The position numbers and the translations under genes are program-made. Positions 1 to 11,362 of a stretch of 64,000 nucleotides of DNA are shown piece by piece (the stretch's first letter is position 1; each line of letters starts with the position of its first letter). The stretch comes from Culex pipiens pallens (lineage: Eukaryota; Arthropoda; Insecta; Diptera; Culicidae). The DNA lies in assembly GCF_016801865.2 (NCBI RefSeq), contig NC_068937.1:4489940-4553939 (forward strand). The letters are read 5' to 3'. Below the pieces are notes generated by a model. It made no database searches and was not told the DNA's origin. It saw only the letters and a list, made by a program, of their open reading frames with translations.

Positions 1-1150
1 TTATGAAAATTCTTATTGGTTTTATAATTTAACAATTTTTAAAATAAAACTTAAAATTCCAAAATCTTAAAGCAACATCATTTTTCAAAATATTTTTTTC
101 AAATTTTACCCGAAAAAATTAAACACACCAAAAATTGTTAAAAATTTTATCATATATATTTTTTTTTGTTTCCAAATTTTAAAAGTTAAACTTTTTTTTT
201 AATCTGCAAGTTCTTAAATTGTTGTTACATTTTAAAAGCTTATAATTTTTATTTTTTTAGAAAATTTCAGAGAGATTCCATAATTTTTGATTATTTCCAT
301 AATTTAAAATAATAGTCCCTGGCGGAATACAGTGAACATTTTTTTCGCTAATTATCTTCTTTATTCAATGTTTATCACTTTCCAATGTTTCTCACCATGA
401 GACATGTGTTGCTCTAAAATTGAAATAATTAAATTTCAAAGAAATCTAAAAAATATATTTTTTAAATTTTATTGTCAAAAAAAACTTATCAGAAATTGTA
501 AAATGATACTTTAAAATTTAAAAATTGCTATTGGTTCCAAAATTTGAAAAAGTTATAGAAGTTTAATATTCTTTCAAAATTTAAAAATCATAAATTGCTT
601 ATTAACATTTTATAAGCTTTAAATTTGTAAAATTCTTAGAATTTCTGAAATTCGTGGAATTTGCAAATTTTTGGGATTCTAAAATTCCTTTTTTTTTCTT
701 GAAATTATCACTGTTCTTCTAATTTTACAATTTAAAGAAAGTAAAGTCTTTAAGAAATCTTAAATTATTTGATTTTTTTTAAATTTTAGTGTTAAAACAT
801 TTTACTCACCGAAAATTGTTAGAAATTGTTAGTCCTTGTGGACAATTATCCACACAAAAAAACTTAATGTACGTAAACGTATTTTTTATCTTAAAATTCT
901 ACAACACTGTCCTATTTATTTGTTTTTGAAAATATTAGCTAAATTTCAAGTTGGTTTTCGCCGCGGCCCATTTATGAATTAAAATAGTACTGTTTTTGCA
1001 TCAAAATAAAAAAAAAATATGTTAATAGTTTTCGATGGGTATTATAACACATTTCATTTGTTTGTTTCGATAGTACTTAAAATAAGATTCAATGATCTAA
1101 AATTCAATTCTAAAATTCCATGAGTTTAAAAAAAATCATAATTGCAAACA
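1..1150. other. AT-rich intergenic DNA, no gene seen
   Basis: Very AT-rich sequence with short homopolymers and no sustained reading frame. Phrases such as GAATTTNNGAAATT resemble decayed versions of the 8-bp satellite found pure near 6 kb, so this may be an old relic of the same repeat. No RNA gene or transposon terminus could be recognised. Confidence 0.6.
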
Positions 1151-1461
1151 CAAATTTTATCAGCGCATCAGCCCTCGCCCCATTAAACGTGCAATGTTTT
1201 GACGTTGAAACGTTTCAACCTTGTTGTGGAGGGGCGGGGAACGGATGGTGGATGAACTCGCGATAAGAGCCGAACCGTCATCATAACAACGCGCAGTTCA
1301 AAACAAAAGAAACTTTCCCGTTTTTGGCCTTTTCGACAAAGAAGTTTTTAAATTAGTGACACAATTTTTCGTAGATTTGTGTGCAATGAAATGACAAAAT
1401 TTTACTAAGACCAACATGGTGGAGTAGTGTTTCGAGGGGTTTCCGAACTTCCGGCCGCGCG
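1151..1461 (+). promoter_or_regulatory. 5' flank and probable 5' UTR of the ULK3 gene
   Basis: Base composition changes sharply from AT-rich to mixed and GC-rich about 300 bases before the ULK3 start codon. No TATA box stands out and the transcription start cannot be fixed from sequence. The start codon lies in the context GCGCGATGGCG, acceptable for initiation. Confidence 0.4.
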
Positions 1462-2978
1462 ATGGCGCAGCCATCTCCTCGCCCGGACATTTCCGCGTAC
1501 CAGATGCTGGAACGCATCGGCAGCGGTTCGTACGCCACGGTCTACCGCGCAATGCTGAAGGTTAGTTGGGTTTATTTTGAGGATTTTATTAGCTACTTCC
1601 GGTTTATGACTTCCAGAGCACGAAGGAGATCTTCGCGATCAAGTGCGTCGAGAAGGCGTCGCTGTCCAAGTCCGCGGTGGACAATATCATTACGGAGATC
1701 AGCTTGCTGAAAAAGCTGAAGCACGAGCACATCGTGGAGATGCGGGACTTTTTGTGGGACGATCGGTTTATTTACATCGTGATGGAGTACTGTGCGGGGG
1801 GGAGTTTGCACGGGTACATCCGGGTCAAGCAGAAGCTGAACGAAACGACTTGTCGGGTGTTTTTGAGGCAGTTGTCGTTGGCGTTGCGGTACATGAGGGA
1901 GAACGACGTCAGTCACTTTGACTTTAAGCCGCAGAATCTGCTGCTGGCGAAGGGACCGGGTCCTGGGGGGTTCCGGCTGAAGGTGGCGGACTTTGGGTTT
2001 GCGCAGCATTTGAGGTTAGGGCAGGAGAATACGTCGGTGAAGGGATCGCCGCTGTACATGGCTCCGGAAGTGCTGCTGAAGCACTGTTACGACGCGACGG
2101 CGGATTTGTGGAGCATCGGGGTCATTCTTTACGAGTGTTTGTTTGGACGGGCTCCGTACAGTTCGCAGACATTTCAGGAGCTGGTTGACAAGATCCGTGC
2201 GAATCGACGCATTGAGATTCCGAAAACGGTGAAGATTTCAGTTGAGTGTGAAGATCTTCTGACGAGACTGCTTCAGCGATCGCCACGTGATCGTATCAGC
2301 TTCGAGGAGTTCTTCAAGCATGCGTTCCTGGATCTTGAACACGCCCCTTCCGAGGAGAACCTCGAGAGGGCGATCGGACTCATCAACGATGCGATCGAGC
2401 TGGACAAGCGGCAGGAGTACGACGCCGCCTACAAGCTGTACTGCAAAGGTCTGCAGTACTTCGTTCCGATCATTCAAGCCGAAACTTGCCCGAACAAGAA
2501 GCAAATCCTCCGTCAGCGCGTCCAGACGTACCTGAACCGGGCCGAAGAGATCAAACATTCCTTTCAATCCGAACCGGAACCGGAAACCCCCGCCTCCAGT
2601 TCCAAATCCCCGCAGAAACCATCCGCTCGCATCCAGCAGATCCAGCGGGCCCTCCAACCCTCGGAAAACTACCAGCAACTACTCGTCCTGGCCGCGTCCA
2701 GTCCGGACCTCAAATCCGCCCTCGAAATCGGCCGCCAGGCCGAACTCTACGCTCTCGAAAACAAGCTGGACACGGCGCTGGACTCGTACAAGACGGCTCT
2801 GGGTGCCCTAATGCCTCTCCTGTCCGCGGAACCTCGAGGTTCCCGGCGACGGGATCTCCTCCACGCGCAGATCGTCTGCTGGATGGAGGCCGCCGAACAG
2901 ATCAAAACCGTCCGCTCGGCGCAGATCCTCGAGGAGATGGACGCCGTCGCAACCGGGTACAACTGTTGCGTTCAGTGA
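1462..2978 (+). CDS. Ulk3: ULK3-type serine/threonine kinase with two MIT domains
   Basis: Two exons, 1462-1560 and 1617-2978, joined in phase 0 across a 56-bp GT-AG intron, give 486 residues (human ULK3 is about 470). The kinase domain covers roughly residues 13-275: glycine loop GSGSYATV (20-27), AIK lysine K42, helix-C glutamate E60, catalytic loop HFDFKPQN with D135 and N140, DFG at 158-160, APE at 182-184. The catalytic-loop arginine is replaced by phenylalanine; human ULK3 has HLD there, so a non-RD loop is a family trait. Two MIT-like helical domains follow (about 280-355 and 390-475), separated by a Ser/Pro-rich linker. The C-terminus (CCVQ) resembles that of ULK3 (CTLQ). In the family these domains support roles in Hedgehog signalling, autophagy and ESCRT-III abscission control. 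All catalytic residues are present and the frame is unbroken. Confidence 0.93.
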
Positions 2979-3062
2979 GATTTCGATTCAAGCTTTTGCT
3001 TTTTTCACGTGTGTGCCTGTTACGTTTGTTTGTTTTTAGTATGACACGCTAGTATTCTTTGT

Positions 3063-3068
3063 AATAAA
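3063..3068 (+). terminator. Poly(A) signal of ULK3
   Basis: AATAAA 85 bases after the stop codon in a T-rich context. It lies before the poly(A) signal of the convergent gene, so the two transcripts need not overlap much. Confidence 0.7.
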
Positions 3069-3233
3069 CTCTATGATTGAATCTACTTCTTAAATCTAGA
3101 AAGAAAACAATGACAGATTGACAGTTGACAGATGTTTCTCAATTTCCCTTACAAAACAAACTTTTACTATTGGTTTCAACGTTTTATTTACATTCACATT
3201 AAAAATATCTAAAACTCCCCCCAATCGACCATC

Positions 3234-3532
3234 CTACTTGGCCGCCACGTCTTTAATTTCCGGCGCAGAACCACCCTCCTCCTTGGTAAACATCTTCCAG
3301 AACTTCCTGGCGGCCTAAAAAGAAGAAAACAACATTAAAACCCCACCCCCATCGACTCTGCCCCGCGCCCAAAATTCACCGAAACGATCGGCAGCTCGTC
3401 CTTTTGCTGGTGCTTCGGCACCAGCGCCTCGTTCTTGTGCAGCACGAACCAGCCCCAGTGCATGCCGACGAGGGCCGGAATCATCACGATCGTCACGCTC
3501 CACCGGTTCAGGAAACCCTTCACGCCGGTCAT
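3234..3532 (-). CDS. Small single-pass membrane protein, 77 residues, unknown function
   Basis: Read on the minus strand: coding exon 3532-3380 (51 codons), a 65-bp intron with donor GTGAAT and acceptor TTTTAG, then exon 3314-3234 ending in TAG, joined in phase 0. The protein starts MTGVKGFLNRW, has one hydrophobic segment at about residues 13-33 (TIVMIPALVGMHWGWFV), then a charged lysine-rich tail ending KDVAAK. A basic N-terminus followed by one membrane span and a short polar tail is common in small mitochondrial inner-membrane proteins, but I do not recognise the family. CTAG directly before the ATG suggests a spliced 5' UTR exon upstream. An AATAAA (3188-3183, minus strand) follows the stop by about 46 bases. 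It is tail-to-tail with ULK3, with about 255 bases between the stop codons. Confidence 0.7.
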
Positions 3533-3750
3533 CCTAGAAAGTTTCAAATTGTGGCTGCAAATGATTACACAAAAGATGGTAACTGTTTTGAAATGCACGG
3601 AAGAGGGGGTTTGTTTTGGTTTGTGGTGGCGCAGTTGTCAAATTAGAGCGGTGAAATGTTTCAGCCGGGGAGGTTTTCGAACACTTCCAGACGGGGGGTT
3701 ATTCAAAGATGGGGTTGCCAGTTTTTGTTAATTTTATAAACTTTATATAT

Positions 3751-4113
3751 CTGGAGTTTTTTTTTGAAAATGACCAATAAACCAAATTTTCAGTTTTTGC
3801 TTTTTGGGTGTTTTTCAATACCCCTAGGGCTTTTGTTAATTTGATTTGGTTAACCGCGGTGTTTTTTCTTGAAATAATTCGAACTGTCAAAAATCCACCA
3901 AAGCATCTACCGGTGGATAATTTTCTACCACAGATTTTTTTGCGATCAATGTGGTTAGATGCTTTGGTGGATTTTTGACAGTTCGAATTATTTCAAGAAA
4001 ATTCACCGCGGTTAACCAAATTAAATTAACAAAAGCCCTAGGGGTATTGAAAAACACCCAAAAAGCAAAAACTGGAAATTTGGTTTATTGGACCTTTTCA
4101 AAAAAAACTCCAG
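3751..4113. mobile_element. Palindromic MITE, copy A (longest)
   Basis: A 363-bp near-perfect palindrome. It opens CTGGAGTTTTTTTTTGAAAA and closes with the inverse, ending AACTCCAG, with ATAT on both sides as possible target duplication. Each arm is about 160 bases around a loop near 3906-3952. The outer arms contain ACCAATAAACCAAATTTTC and TTTTTGGGTGT, shared with copies B-D; the inner arms (CCCTAGGG, TTAACCGCGG, CCACCAAAGCATCTACC) are unique to this copy. No transposase is encoded. Confidence 0.85.
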
Positions 4114-4211
4114 ATATTTTGATAGAAAAATAAAATTTGATTTTGGAACACAATATTTTCTTAAATGTTAGAAATTTAGATAAAAATGAGATTTGAGAAT
4201 TTCAACAAAAT

Positions 4212-4361
4212 AGTTTTTTTTTAAGAAAGTCCGATAAAACCCATTTTTTATTTATTGCTTTGTGGGTGCTTTTGATTATCTTTGTCTCAAGGCGGTTTCA
4301 AAAACACCCAAAAATGAAACTTTTGTTTGTTGGACAATAATTTCAAGCAAAAAAACTCCAG
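4212..4361. mobile_element. Palindromic MITE, copy B (diverged)
   Basis: Shorter relative of copy A about 100 bases downstream. It keeps GTGGGTGCTTTT, a central CTCAAGGCGGTTTC, and a right end AAAAAAACTCCAG. The right arm has extra bases (ATAATTTCAAGC) not present in other copies. Confidence 0.65.
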
Positions 4362-4840
4362 AATTCTATTGATTTCAAGGAAATTTAAAGAGTTTGTGAA
4401 ATTTGAGGAATGAAGAGAATTCGAGAAAAAACGAGATTAAATATTTATGAATATAATGTTTATTCATTAAAGATCTTGGAAAATAAGAATAAAAATAATT
4501 TTCAAAAATCAAAACTTTCCAGTTTTAAATTTAATAATCTATATAAATATATAAAAAAATCGGTGGTTTTGTTCGAACGCGAATCAGTTCAATACGGAAC
4601 AACGGGTCGATGCGCTTTTTACTGCATTGGGTTCGTATAAGCCCAAGGAAGGTTTATACGCTAACTAATTGACACTTTGGCCACTCTGGAACCGATTCCG
4701 GAGCATCGGCAAATTGTATGGAAAAAGTTACGTAAAATAAAGTTTTGATCACAGGAGGCTGAAAAAGCAAAAAGGCTAAAACGTCAAAAACGAAAAAAGG
4801 CAAAACGAAGTTTGTCGGGTAAGGTTTGTTTTAAAAAAAA
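4362..4840. other. Non-coding spacer
   Basis: AT-rich, with a more GC-balanced island near 4560-4745 (contains GGCCACTCTGGAACCGATTCC) that may be a fragment of a dispersed repeat. No gene seen. Confidence 0.4.
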
Positions 4841-5849
4841 GAATTTAAATTTTCAGAATAAAACATTTTTAGATTTATAATTCTGGAAACTACTGAATTT
4901 AAATCTTAAGAAATTTTAACTATAGAATTTAAAATCGAAGAATCAGAAATATTAGAAAAGGAATTTAAAAATTTCAAATGATAGAATTCTGAAATAACAA
5001 AATTTGAAATTTGACGCATCGAGAAGATTGACATCTCGATAGGAATATTGCTACAGCTGTCAATAATTTTTTCCGAGCATTTTTCAGTCCCTTCAAGAAG
5101 CATGCTTTGATTTTTCGTTCTCTAATTTAATACCTCCCGCTCTCGACGGTCAATATCGACAACGAGAGAGTCTACTGTGATATCATTTCTAGTAATTTTT
5201 TAAATTCCAGAACCTTAAAATTTTAGAATTTTAAAATATCAGAATTTAAATTTGTAGAATTAGAAGTTTTTGAATTTCAAATCATAGAAAAACAACTCAG
5301 AATTTGAAACTTTAGAATTAAGTACATTGAAAAAGTTTAAATTTTTATAAAAACTTAAGAATTTGAAAATTTTAAAACATTTAAATTTTGAAAATAAAAA
5401 AATTTAGATTGTATTTTTTCTTAAGGACATGAGAATATTTTTTTATTTTTAAAATGACAGAATTTTATTTTTTTTAACTTCAATTAAAATGATACAATAT
5501 TGACTAATAGAATGTAAAATTATAGAATTTACCACTTCAGAAACGAAAAATTAGAATTTGTAAACTCAAATTTAGAATATCATACCTGGATTTTTTAAAA
5601 TTGAAAATTAAAGAATAATAAAATTTTTGAACATGAAAATTGAGAAATTTAATTATTTAAGCATTTAATAGTGTGAGCATTGTAAAACTTGTAATCGCAA
5701 ATTCTACAGCTCATGAAATTACCGGATTTCAAATTAGAGAATTACAAATTTCTGAACTTCTGACATAAGAATTTAACAAGTTAGAATTTCCTTGCTCGAC
5801 AAAAAAAATGATGTTTATGAATTACTTTCTCAAAATTTTATAATTTTAG
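4841..5849. repeat. Degenerate fringe of the 8-bp satellite
   Basis: Repeated but irregular GAATTT-containing words (AGAATTTAAA, GAATTTGAAA, AGAATTTTA) spaced at roughly 8-20 bases lead into the regular array that follows. This looks like an old, mutated part of the same array. No gene. Confidence 0.5.
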
Positions 5850-6345
5850 AATTCTTAAGTTTTAGAATTTTGGAATTTTAGAATTTTAGAATTTTAGAAT
5901 TTTAGAATTTTAGAATTTTTGAATTTTTGAATTTTTGAATTTTTGAATTTTTGAATTTTTGAATTTTTAAATTTTTGAATTTTTGAATTTTTGAATTTTT
6001 GAATTTTAGAATTTTAGAATTTTAGAATTTTAAAATTTTAGAATTTTTGAATTTTAGAATTTTTGAATTTTTGAATTTATGAATTTATGAATTTTAGAAT
6101 TTTTGAATTTTTGAATTTTTGAATTTTAGAATTTTAGAATTTTAGAATTTTAGAATTTTAGAATTTTAGAATTTTAGAATTTTAGAATTTTAGAATTTTA
6201 GAATTTTAGAATTTTAGAATTTTAGAATTTTAGAATTTTAGAATTTTAGAATTTTAGAATTTTAGAATTTTAGAATTTTAGAATTTTAGAATTTTAGAAT
6301 TTTAGAATTTTAGAATTATAGAATTTTAGAACTTGAAAATTTTAG
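5850..6345. repeat. 8-bp tandem satellite (GAATTTTA / GAATTTTT)
   Basis: About 60 tandem copies of an 8-bp unit. Two variants occur in blocks: GAATTTTA dominates at both ends and GAATTTTT through the middle (about 5915-6125). From about 6125 to 6345 the array is almost pure GAATTTTA. Because 8 is not a multiple of 3, it keeps no reading frame open. Confidence 0.92.
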
Positions 6346-6740
6346 AATTTTAGAGTTGTTTTTTAAATTTGTAGACATTAGAAATTTTAAAAGAATTTTA
6401 TATTTTTTTTATTTTGAGAAAAATTTGAAAAAATTTTAATTTTTTGAGGATTAGTTTTAAATTTTTCGAGTTTTTTAATTCAAGTACTTAATATGTTTTT
6501 CACAATTTTGAAATGTAATAATTAATATTTTTTTAAATAAAGTTTTTTTTTGAAATTTCGTAATTTTCAAATTTGAAAATAAATAATATTTAACAATAGT
6601 GCACAAATAATTTCTTTGCTGGCAACCCTTCTTAATCCCAAAGTTCGAAACATTTCGAACACCGTCCCCCGCTGACAGCGATTTGTTTACCAACAACAAA
6701 TTCCGTCGCAGATTCGCGCTTCCAAGTAAATGTTTGTGTT
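6346..6740. other. Spacer and 5' flank of the SANT-domain gene
   Basis: AT-rich to about 6600, then more balanced composition next to the gene start, suggesting promoter or 5' UTR. No promoter motif can be assigned with confidence. Confidence 0.4.
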
Positions 6741-6791
6741 TTGATTTCGTTTAAAAAAAAAACAGATTTGTTTATTCCACCCCGAAGCGCC

Positions 6792-8312
6792 ATGACCAGC
6801 AGCTGGTCCACCGAGGAGACGAACCTGCTGATCCGGAAGCGGCTCGAGATGTTCGGCTGCGCCCGATCGGACAAAGTTTACGACCAGATTTCGCTGTGGC
6901 TCGCCGAGGAGCACAACTTCTATGTGAGTTCTGATTTGTTATTGTTTTCGTTGCAGGTTTCCCCGGGAGGGGATCGCTTGGAGTGAGTGAGTGGGATGCA
7001 CTGTTTGTTTACAAAATGGGGGGGAGGGTTTGGAAATGCCAAATTTGACGCTGGAATGATGGTTTTCCCGCAGAAAAATGCCGCCGCGTGCCAGACCCGG
7101 TTCAACAACGTGCTCAAAACGTACCGGTCCTGCGTGAAGCGGGTCAATTCCGGGGGATTCCTGTGCAAGATTCGGTTCCCGTTCTTTGACATCTTTCACG
7201 AGTACTACAGCAAGCAGCAGGGAGGAGGAGGCGGGGTCGAGTCCAGCGCGAGCAGCGGGGAAAGTCCCGCCGGAAGTAAATGCAAGTCGGAGATCTTCCT
7301 GGAGGACATGTTCGAGGACAGTTCGTACGGGGGAGGAGGCGGGTTGGGCGATCCGACGGGGCCTTCGGTGGAGAGCATGCTGATGGATTCGATGCACACG
7401 GACGTGGACTTCCACAGCGGGGATTCTCCGCAGGATCGAGGAGACGACGAACTGACCACGTCCCTCACGGCCACCAACGGAGGAACGGTGGAAGATCTCA
7501 AGCTGCGCCTTATGGAACAGAAGCTCCTGTACTACACCAATCAGAACATGCTCCTGCAGATGAAACAGGTTCACTACCGGCAAAAGGAGCAGGACCGAGC
7601 CCGGGGCCAGCTCATAGCCGAAGAGATCCTCCGCGTCCTCAAAGGAATTCACAGCTGCCTCAAAAAGACCGCCGACCTTCGGGTAACTCAAAAGGAGCCC
7701 GAAAGCAAACCCCTTCCCGTTCAAATCCCGGAAGAACCCGACCAAAAACCCGATCTCAAAGAGCAAGACGAACAGCTCGAAGAGGAGGAAGCGGAAGAGG
7801 AAGAGCTGGAGGAACCGGAAGCTGGAGGCCTCCACCTCTACGTAGAATCTGACGAAGACGACGACGTCGTGGAGGAAAACGGCATGGACGTACAGCAACC
7901 GCCAAGCAGTCCGGAACGGACCGCCAAAAAGGAAGTCGGAAGACTGAAAGTCCGCAAAAACATCTTCCCACCGTGGAACCGCATCCAAACGGTACTCCTG
8001 ATCAAGATTCACTGCGATCTGAGGCCGAAATTCAAGGGTTACAACCTGTTCGAGTGCGTCTCGAACAAGCTGATCGAGCTGCACATCAACGTGAGTTGTT
8101 TTAGCTAGAAAATCAGTTAAAAATAACTAAACATTTGCTTGTTTGTATTGTAGCGAACGCCGCGGGATTGCCGGACGCGGTGGAACAACCTGTTCCGGAC
8201 GTACAAGGACTGCCGGAGCAGGCTGCGGGTGAACGAAAAGGCCGCGGTAAAGTTTGAGTACTTTGACGAGATCGACGCGTACTTTAAGGACAAGGAGTTT
8301 GTGGCGTTGTGA
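6792..8312 (+). CDS. Protein with two Myb/SANT-like domains and an acidic linker
   Basis: Three exons, 6792-6923, 7074-8090 and 8154-8312, all phase 0, encode 435 residues. The introns are 150 and 63 bp with GTGAGT donors and CAG/TAG acceptors. Residues 3 to about 90 form a Myb/SANT-like domain (SWSTEETNLLI at the start, then CQTRFNNVLKTYRSC). The last about 100 residues form a second one (FPPWNRIQ, then CRTRWNNLFRTYKDC). Between them are glycine- and serine-rich stretches, a polar helical region, and a strongly acidic Glu/Asp tract. Such paired trihelix-type folds usually bind DNA, so a nuclear transcription-factor role is inferred; I do not recognise a named orthologue. The ATG at 6792 is the first methionine in frame. 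Each domain is split by an intron exactly six residues before its conserved cysteine. Confidence 0.85.
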
Positions 8313-8354
8313 TAGTGGTTGGTTGTTGGAAGAGTTGAGGACGCGTCGACTGCG

Positions 8355-8360
8355 AATAAA
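8355..8360 (+). terminator. Poly(A) signal of the SANT-domain gene
   Basis: AATAAA 43 bases after the TGA stop, followed by T-rich sequence. Confidence 0.65.
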
Positions 8361-8540
8361 ATGTTGATGAGAATGTTGTAAATAATTGACGGATTTTTGT
8401 TTTATTTATTAGTTGAAGAGGTAAAAAATCTATTTTTTTTGTATTATGCCAACCTTGATGTAAACCCCATTGTACCGCTGTAAATAGAGCCCAAATGACA
8501 GTTCGTGCAGTCGTTGGACCGACGGCCAGTCAGCGATAAC

Positions 8541-8688
8541 ATTTTTTTTGAAAATGTCCAATAAACCAAATTTCCAGTTTAAGCTTTTTGGGTGTTTTTG
8601 AAACCGCCTTGAGGCAGGGGTATTAAAAAACACCCAAAAAGCAAAAACTGAAAATTTGGTTTATTGGACCTTTTCAAAATAACTCCAG
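8541..8688. mobile_element. Palindromic MITE, copy C
   Basis: A 148-bp relative of copies A, B and D. It holds both outer arms (TTTTTTGAAAATGTCCAATA and TATTGGACCTTTTCAAAA) and a hybrid centre with CCGCCTTGAGGC (as in B and D) next to AGGGGTATT (as in A). The right end is AACTCCAG; the left CTGGAG is lost. Confidence 0.75.
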
Positions 8689-8916
8689 ATATTCTCTCCG
8701 CAACAGCGGTCGCAGTTTCTCCGGTGTTGGGAATTCTTCCCGGACGATATCGAGTGCTCACACTTTTAACATCCAATTCGAGTTCTGTGACTCTGCTTTA
8801 GTCGAATTTGAATAGTTGATTGCCTATTACATTACGAAATGCATTTTCTCAATATTTTAAGTTCGCAATTTTGGCCGCCAGCTTGAGCTGTTCTTCATAT
8901 AAAACAAAACTAATGT

Positions 8917-10275
8917 AATAAAAAAATTACAAAATTTACAAAATTTACAATATTTCCAAAATTTACAAAAATAGCAAAATTTACAAAAATAACAAAATTT
9001 ACAAAATTTACAAAATTTACAAAATTGACAAAATTTACAAAATTTACAAAATTTACAAAATTTACAAAATTGACAAAATTTACAAAATTTACCGAATTGC
9101 CAATTTTGTCAAAATTGTCATAATTGTCATAATTGTCAAAATTGCCAAAATTGTCAAAATTGTCAAAATTTACAAAATTTACAAAATTTACAAAATTTAC
9201 AAAATTTACAAAATTTACAAAATTTACAAAATTTACAAAATTTACAAAATTTACAAAATTTACAAAATTTACAAAATTTACCAAATTGCCAATTTTGTCA
9301 AAATTGTCAAAATTGGCAAAATTACCAAAATTGTCAAAAATGTCAAAATTGTCAAAATTGTCAAAATTGTCAAAATTGACAAAATTGACAAAATTGACAA
9401 AATTGACAAAATTGAAAAAAATGTCAAAATTGTTAAAATTGTCAAAATTCTCAAAATTCTCAAATTTCTCAAAATTGTCAAAATTGTCAAAAATGACAAA
9501 ATTGTCAAAATTGTCAAAATTGGCCAAATTGTCAAAATTGACAAAATTGTCAAAATTGACAAAATTGACAAAATTGTCAAAATTTTCAAAATTTTCAAAA
9601 TTGTCAAAATTGTCAAAATTGTCTAAATTGTCTAAATTGTCCAATTGTCAAAATTGTTAAAATTGTCAAAATTGTCAAAATTGACGAAAATTGTCAAAAT
9701 TGCCAAAATTGACAAATTGATGAAATTGACAAAATTAAAAAAAAAGACCAAATTGTCAAAATTGTCAACATTGTCAAAACTGTCAAAATTGACAAAATTA
9801 ATGAAATTGGCAAAATTGAAAAAAATACGAAATTTTCAACATTGACAAAATTGTCAAAATCGTTAAAATTTTTCAATCAAAATCGTCAAAATTGTCAAAA
9901 TTGTCAAATTGTCAAAATTGTCAAAATTGTCAAAATAGGCAAAATTGTCAAAATTTACAAAATTGACAAAATTAAAAAAAAATAAGAAAATCGTAAAAAC
10001 TGTAAAAATTGTAATAAATGTAAAAATTGTAAAAATTGTAAAAAAATTAAAAAATTTAAAAATTGTAAAGATCGTAAAAAATTTAAAAATTGTAAAAATT
10101 GAAAAAAATAAATTAAAAATTGAAAAAATTGTAAAAATTATAAACATTATAAAAATTGCAAAAAATATTAAAATTTTTAAAAGTTTTAAAATTGTAAAAT
10201 TTGTTAAAATTGTCACTGTTGTCAAAATTGTCAAAATTGTACAAAAATTCAAATTGTCAAAATTGCCAAAATTGT
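8917..10275. repeat. 9-bp satellite, array 1 (ACAAAATTT then GTCAAAATT units)
   Basis: About 1.36 kb of 9-bp units: mainly ACAAAATTT to about 9290, then GTCAAAATT and variants to about 9960, then decayed A/T-rich derivatives (GTAAAAATT) to about 10275. Since 9 is three codons, frames stay open on both strands and give three-residue repeat peptides; these have no sign of being genes. The GTCAAAATT part is the reverse complement of the unit in array 2. Confidence 0.92.
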
Positions 10276-10404
10276 AAACATTTCCAAAAACAAACAAGAA
10301 AATGACGATTATTTTAATGAATTAATGAAAATTAATTCATTTTTCAAATTGAAAAATACATTTGAGCAGTTCTCTACGGAATCGGTCTTTTTTCTTTAAT
10401 TTTA

Positions 10405-10945
10405 ATTTTTGTATTTTTTAATCCGGCTGAAACTTTTTTGGTGCCTTCGGTATGCCCAAAGAAGCCATTTTGCATCATTAGTTCGTTCATTTAATTTTCC
10501 ATACAAATTTGGCCGCAGAAAATTCAAAAATCTGTATCTTTTGAAGGAATTTTTTGATCGATTTGGTGTCTTCGGCAAAGTTGTAGGTATGGATATGGAC
10601 TACACTGAAAAAAATGATACTCGGTAAAAAAAAATTTGGTGATTTTTTATTTAACTTTTGTCACTAAAACTTGATTTGCAAAAAAATACTATTTTTATTT
10701 TTTTTATTTTTTTGATATGTTTTAGAGGACATCAAATGACAACTTTTCAGAAATTTCCAGAATGGGCAAAAAATCTTTGACCGAGTTATGATTTTTTGAA
10801 TCAATACAGATTTTTTCAAAAAATTGAAATATTGGTCGCAAATTTTTTTTAACTTCAGTTTTCGATGTAAAATTGAATTTGCAATCAAAAAGTACTTTAG
10901 TGAATTTTTGATAAAGTGCACCGTTTTCAAGTTATAGCCATTTTT
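10405..10945 (+). repeat. Dispersed non-coding repeat, family R1, copy 1
   Basis: Matches 53205-53690 along about 500 bases: AGCCATTTTGCATCAT, then GATCGATTTGGTGTCTT and GGCAAA.TTGTAGGT, then AAAAGTACTTT, and AGTTATAGCCAT at the end. No reading frame is kept between copies. Probably a non-autonomous element; its ends are not clear. Confidence 0.7.
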
Positions 10946-11362
10946 AGGTAACTTTTTTGAAAATAGTCGCATTTTTTCATTTTTTTAAATTAGTGTCCAA
11001 GTTTGCCCACCTTTGAAAAAAATATTTTTGAAAGCTGAGAAAATTCTCTATATTTTGCTCTATTGAACTTTGTTGATACGACCCTTAGTTGCTGAGATAT
11101 TGCCATGCAAAGGTTAAAAAACAGGAAAATTGATGATTTCTAAGTCTCACCCAAACAACCCACAATTTTCTAATGTCGATATCTCAGCAACTAATGGTCC
11201 TATTATTGTCCGTTTCTTTCAAAGGTACACGCCGCGCGGCATTTCAGAATATGCCATAGACATTGTTGCCAGCGATTTTCTGCACTTTTGGTGCAATATA
11301 AAACATACCTGACAACAATGCCAGGCGATTCGAAGAAGAAGATCAACAAAAACAAAACGCGC
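10946..11362. other. Repeat-derived non-coding DNA
   Basis: AT-rich, continuing the style of R1. It contains two GCTGAGATATTG / CGATATCTCAGCAA-type words in opposite orientation (about 11090 and 11180), suggesting an old inverted repeat. No gene seen. Confidence 0.4.

Noticed and set aside
6939..8084. 381-codon frame antisense to the SANT-domain gene
   Set aside because: It is a mirror of GC-rich codon use in the real exon, crosses its splice sites and has no domain.
8910..9660. Long asparagine/phenylalanine-rich and lysine/leucine-rich frames
   Set aside because: Translation of the ACAAAATTT and GTCAAAATT satellite; no start context or unique sequence.
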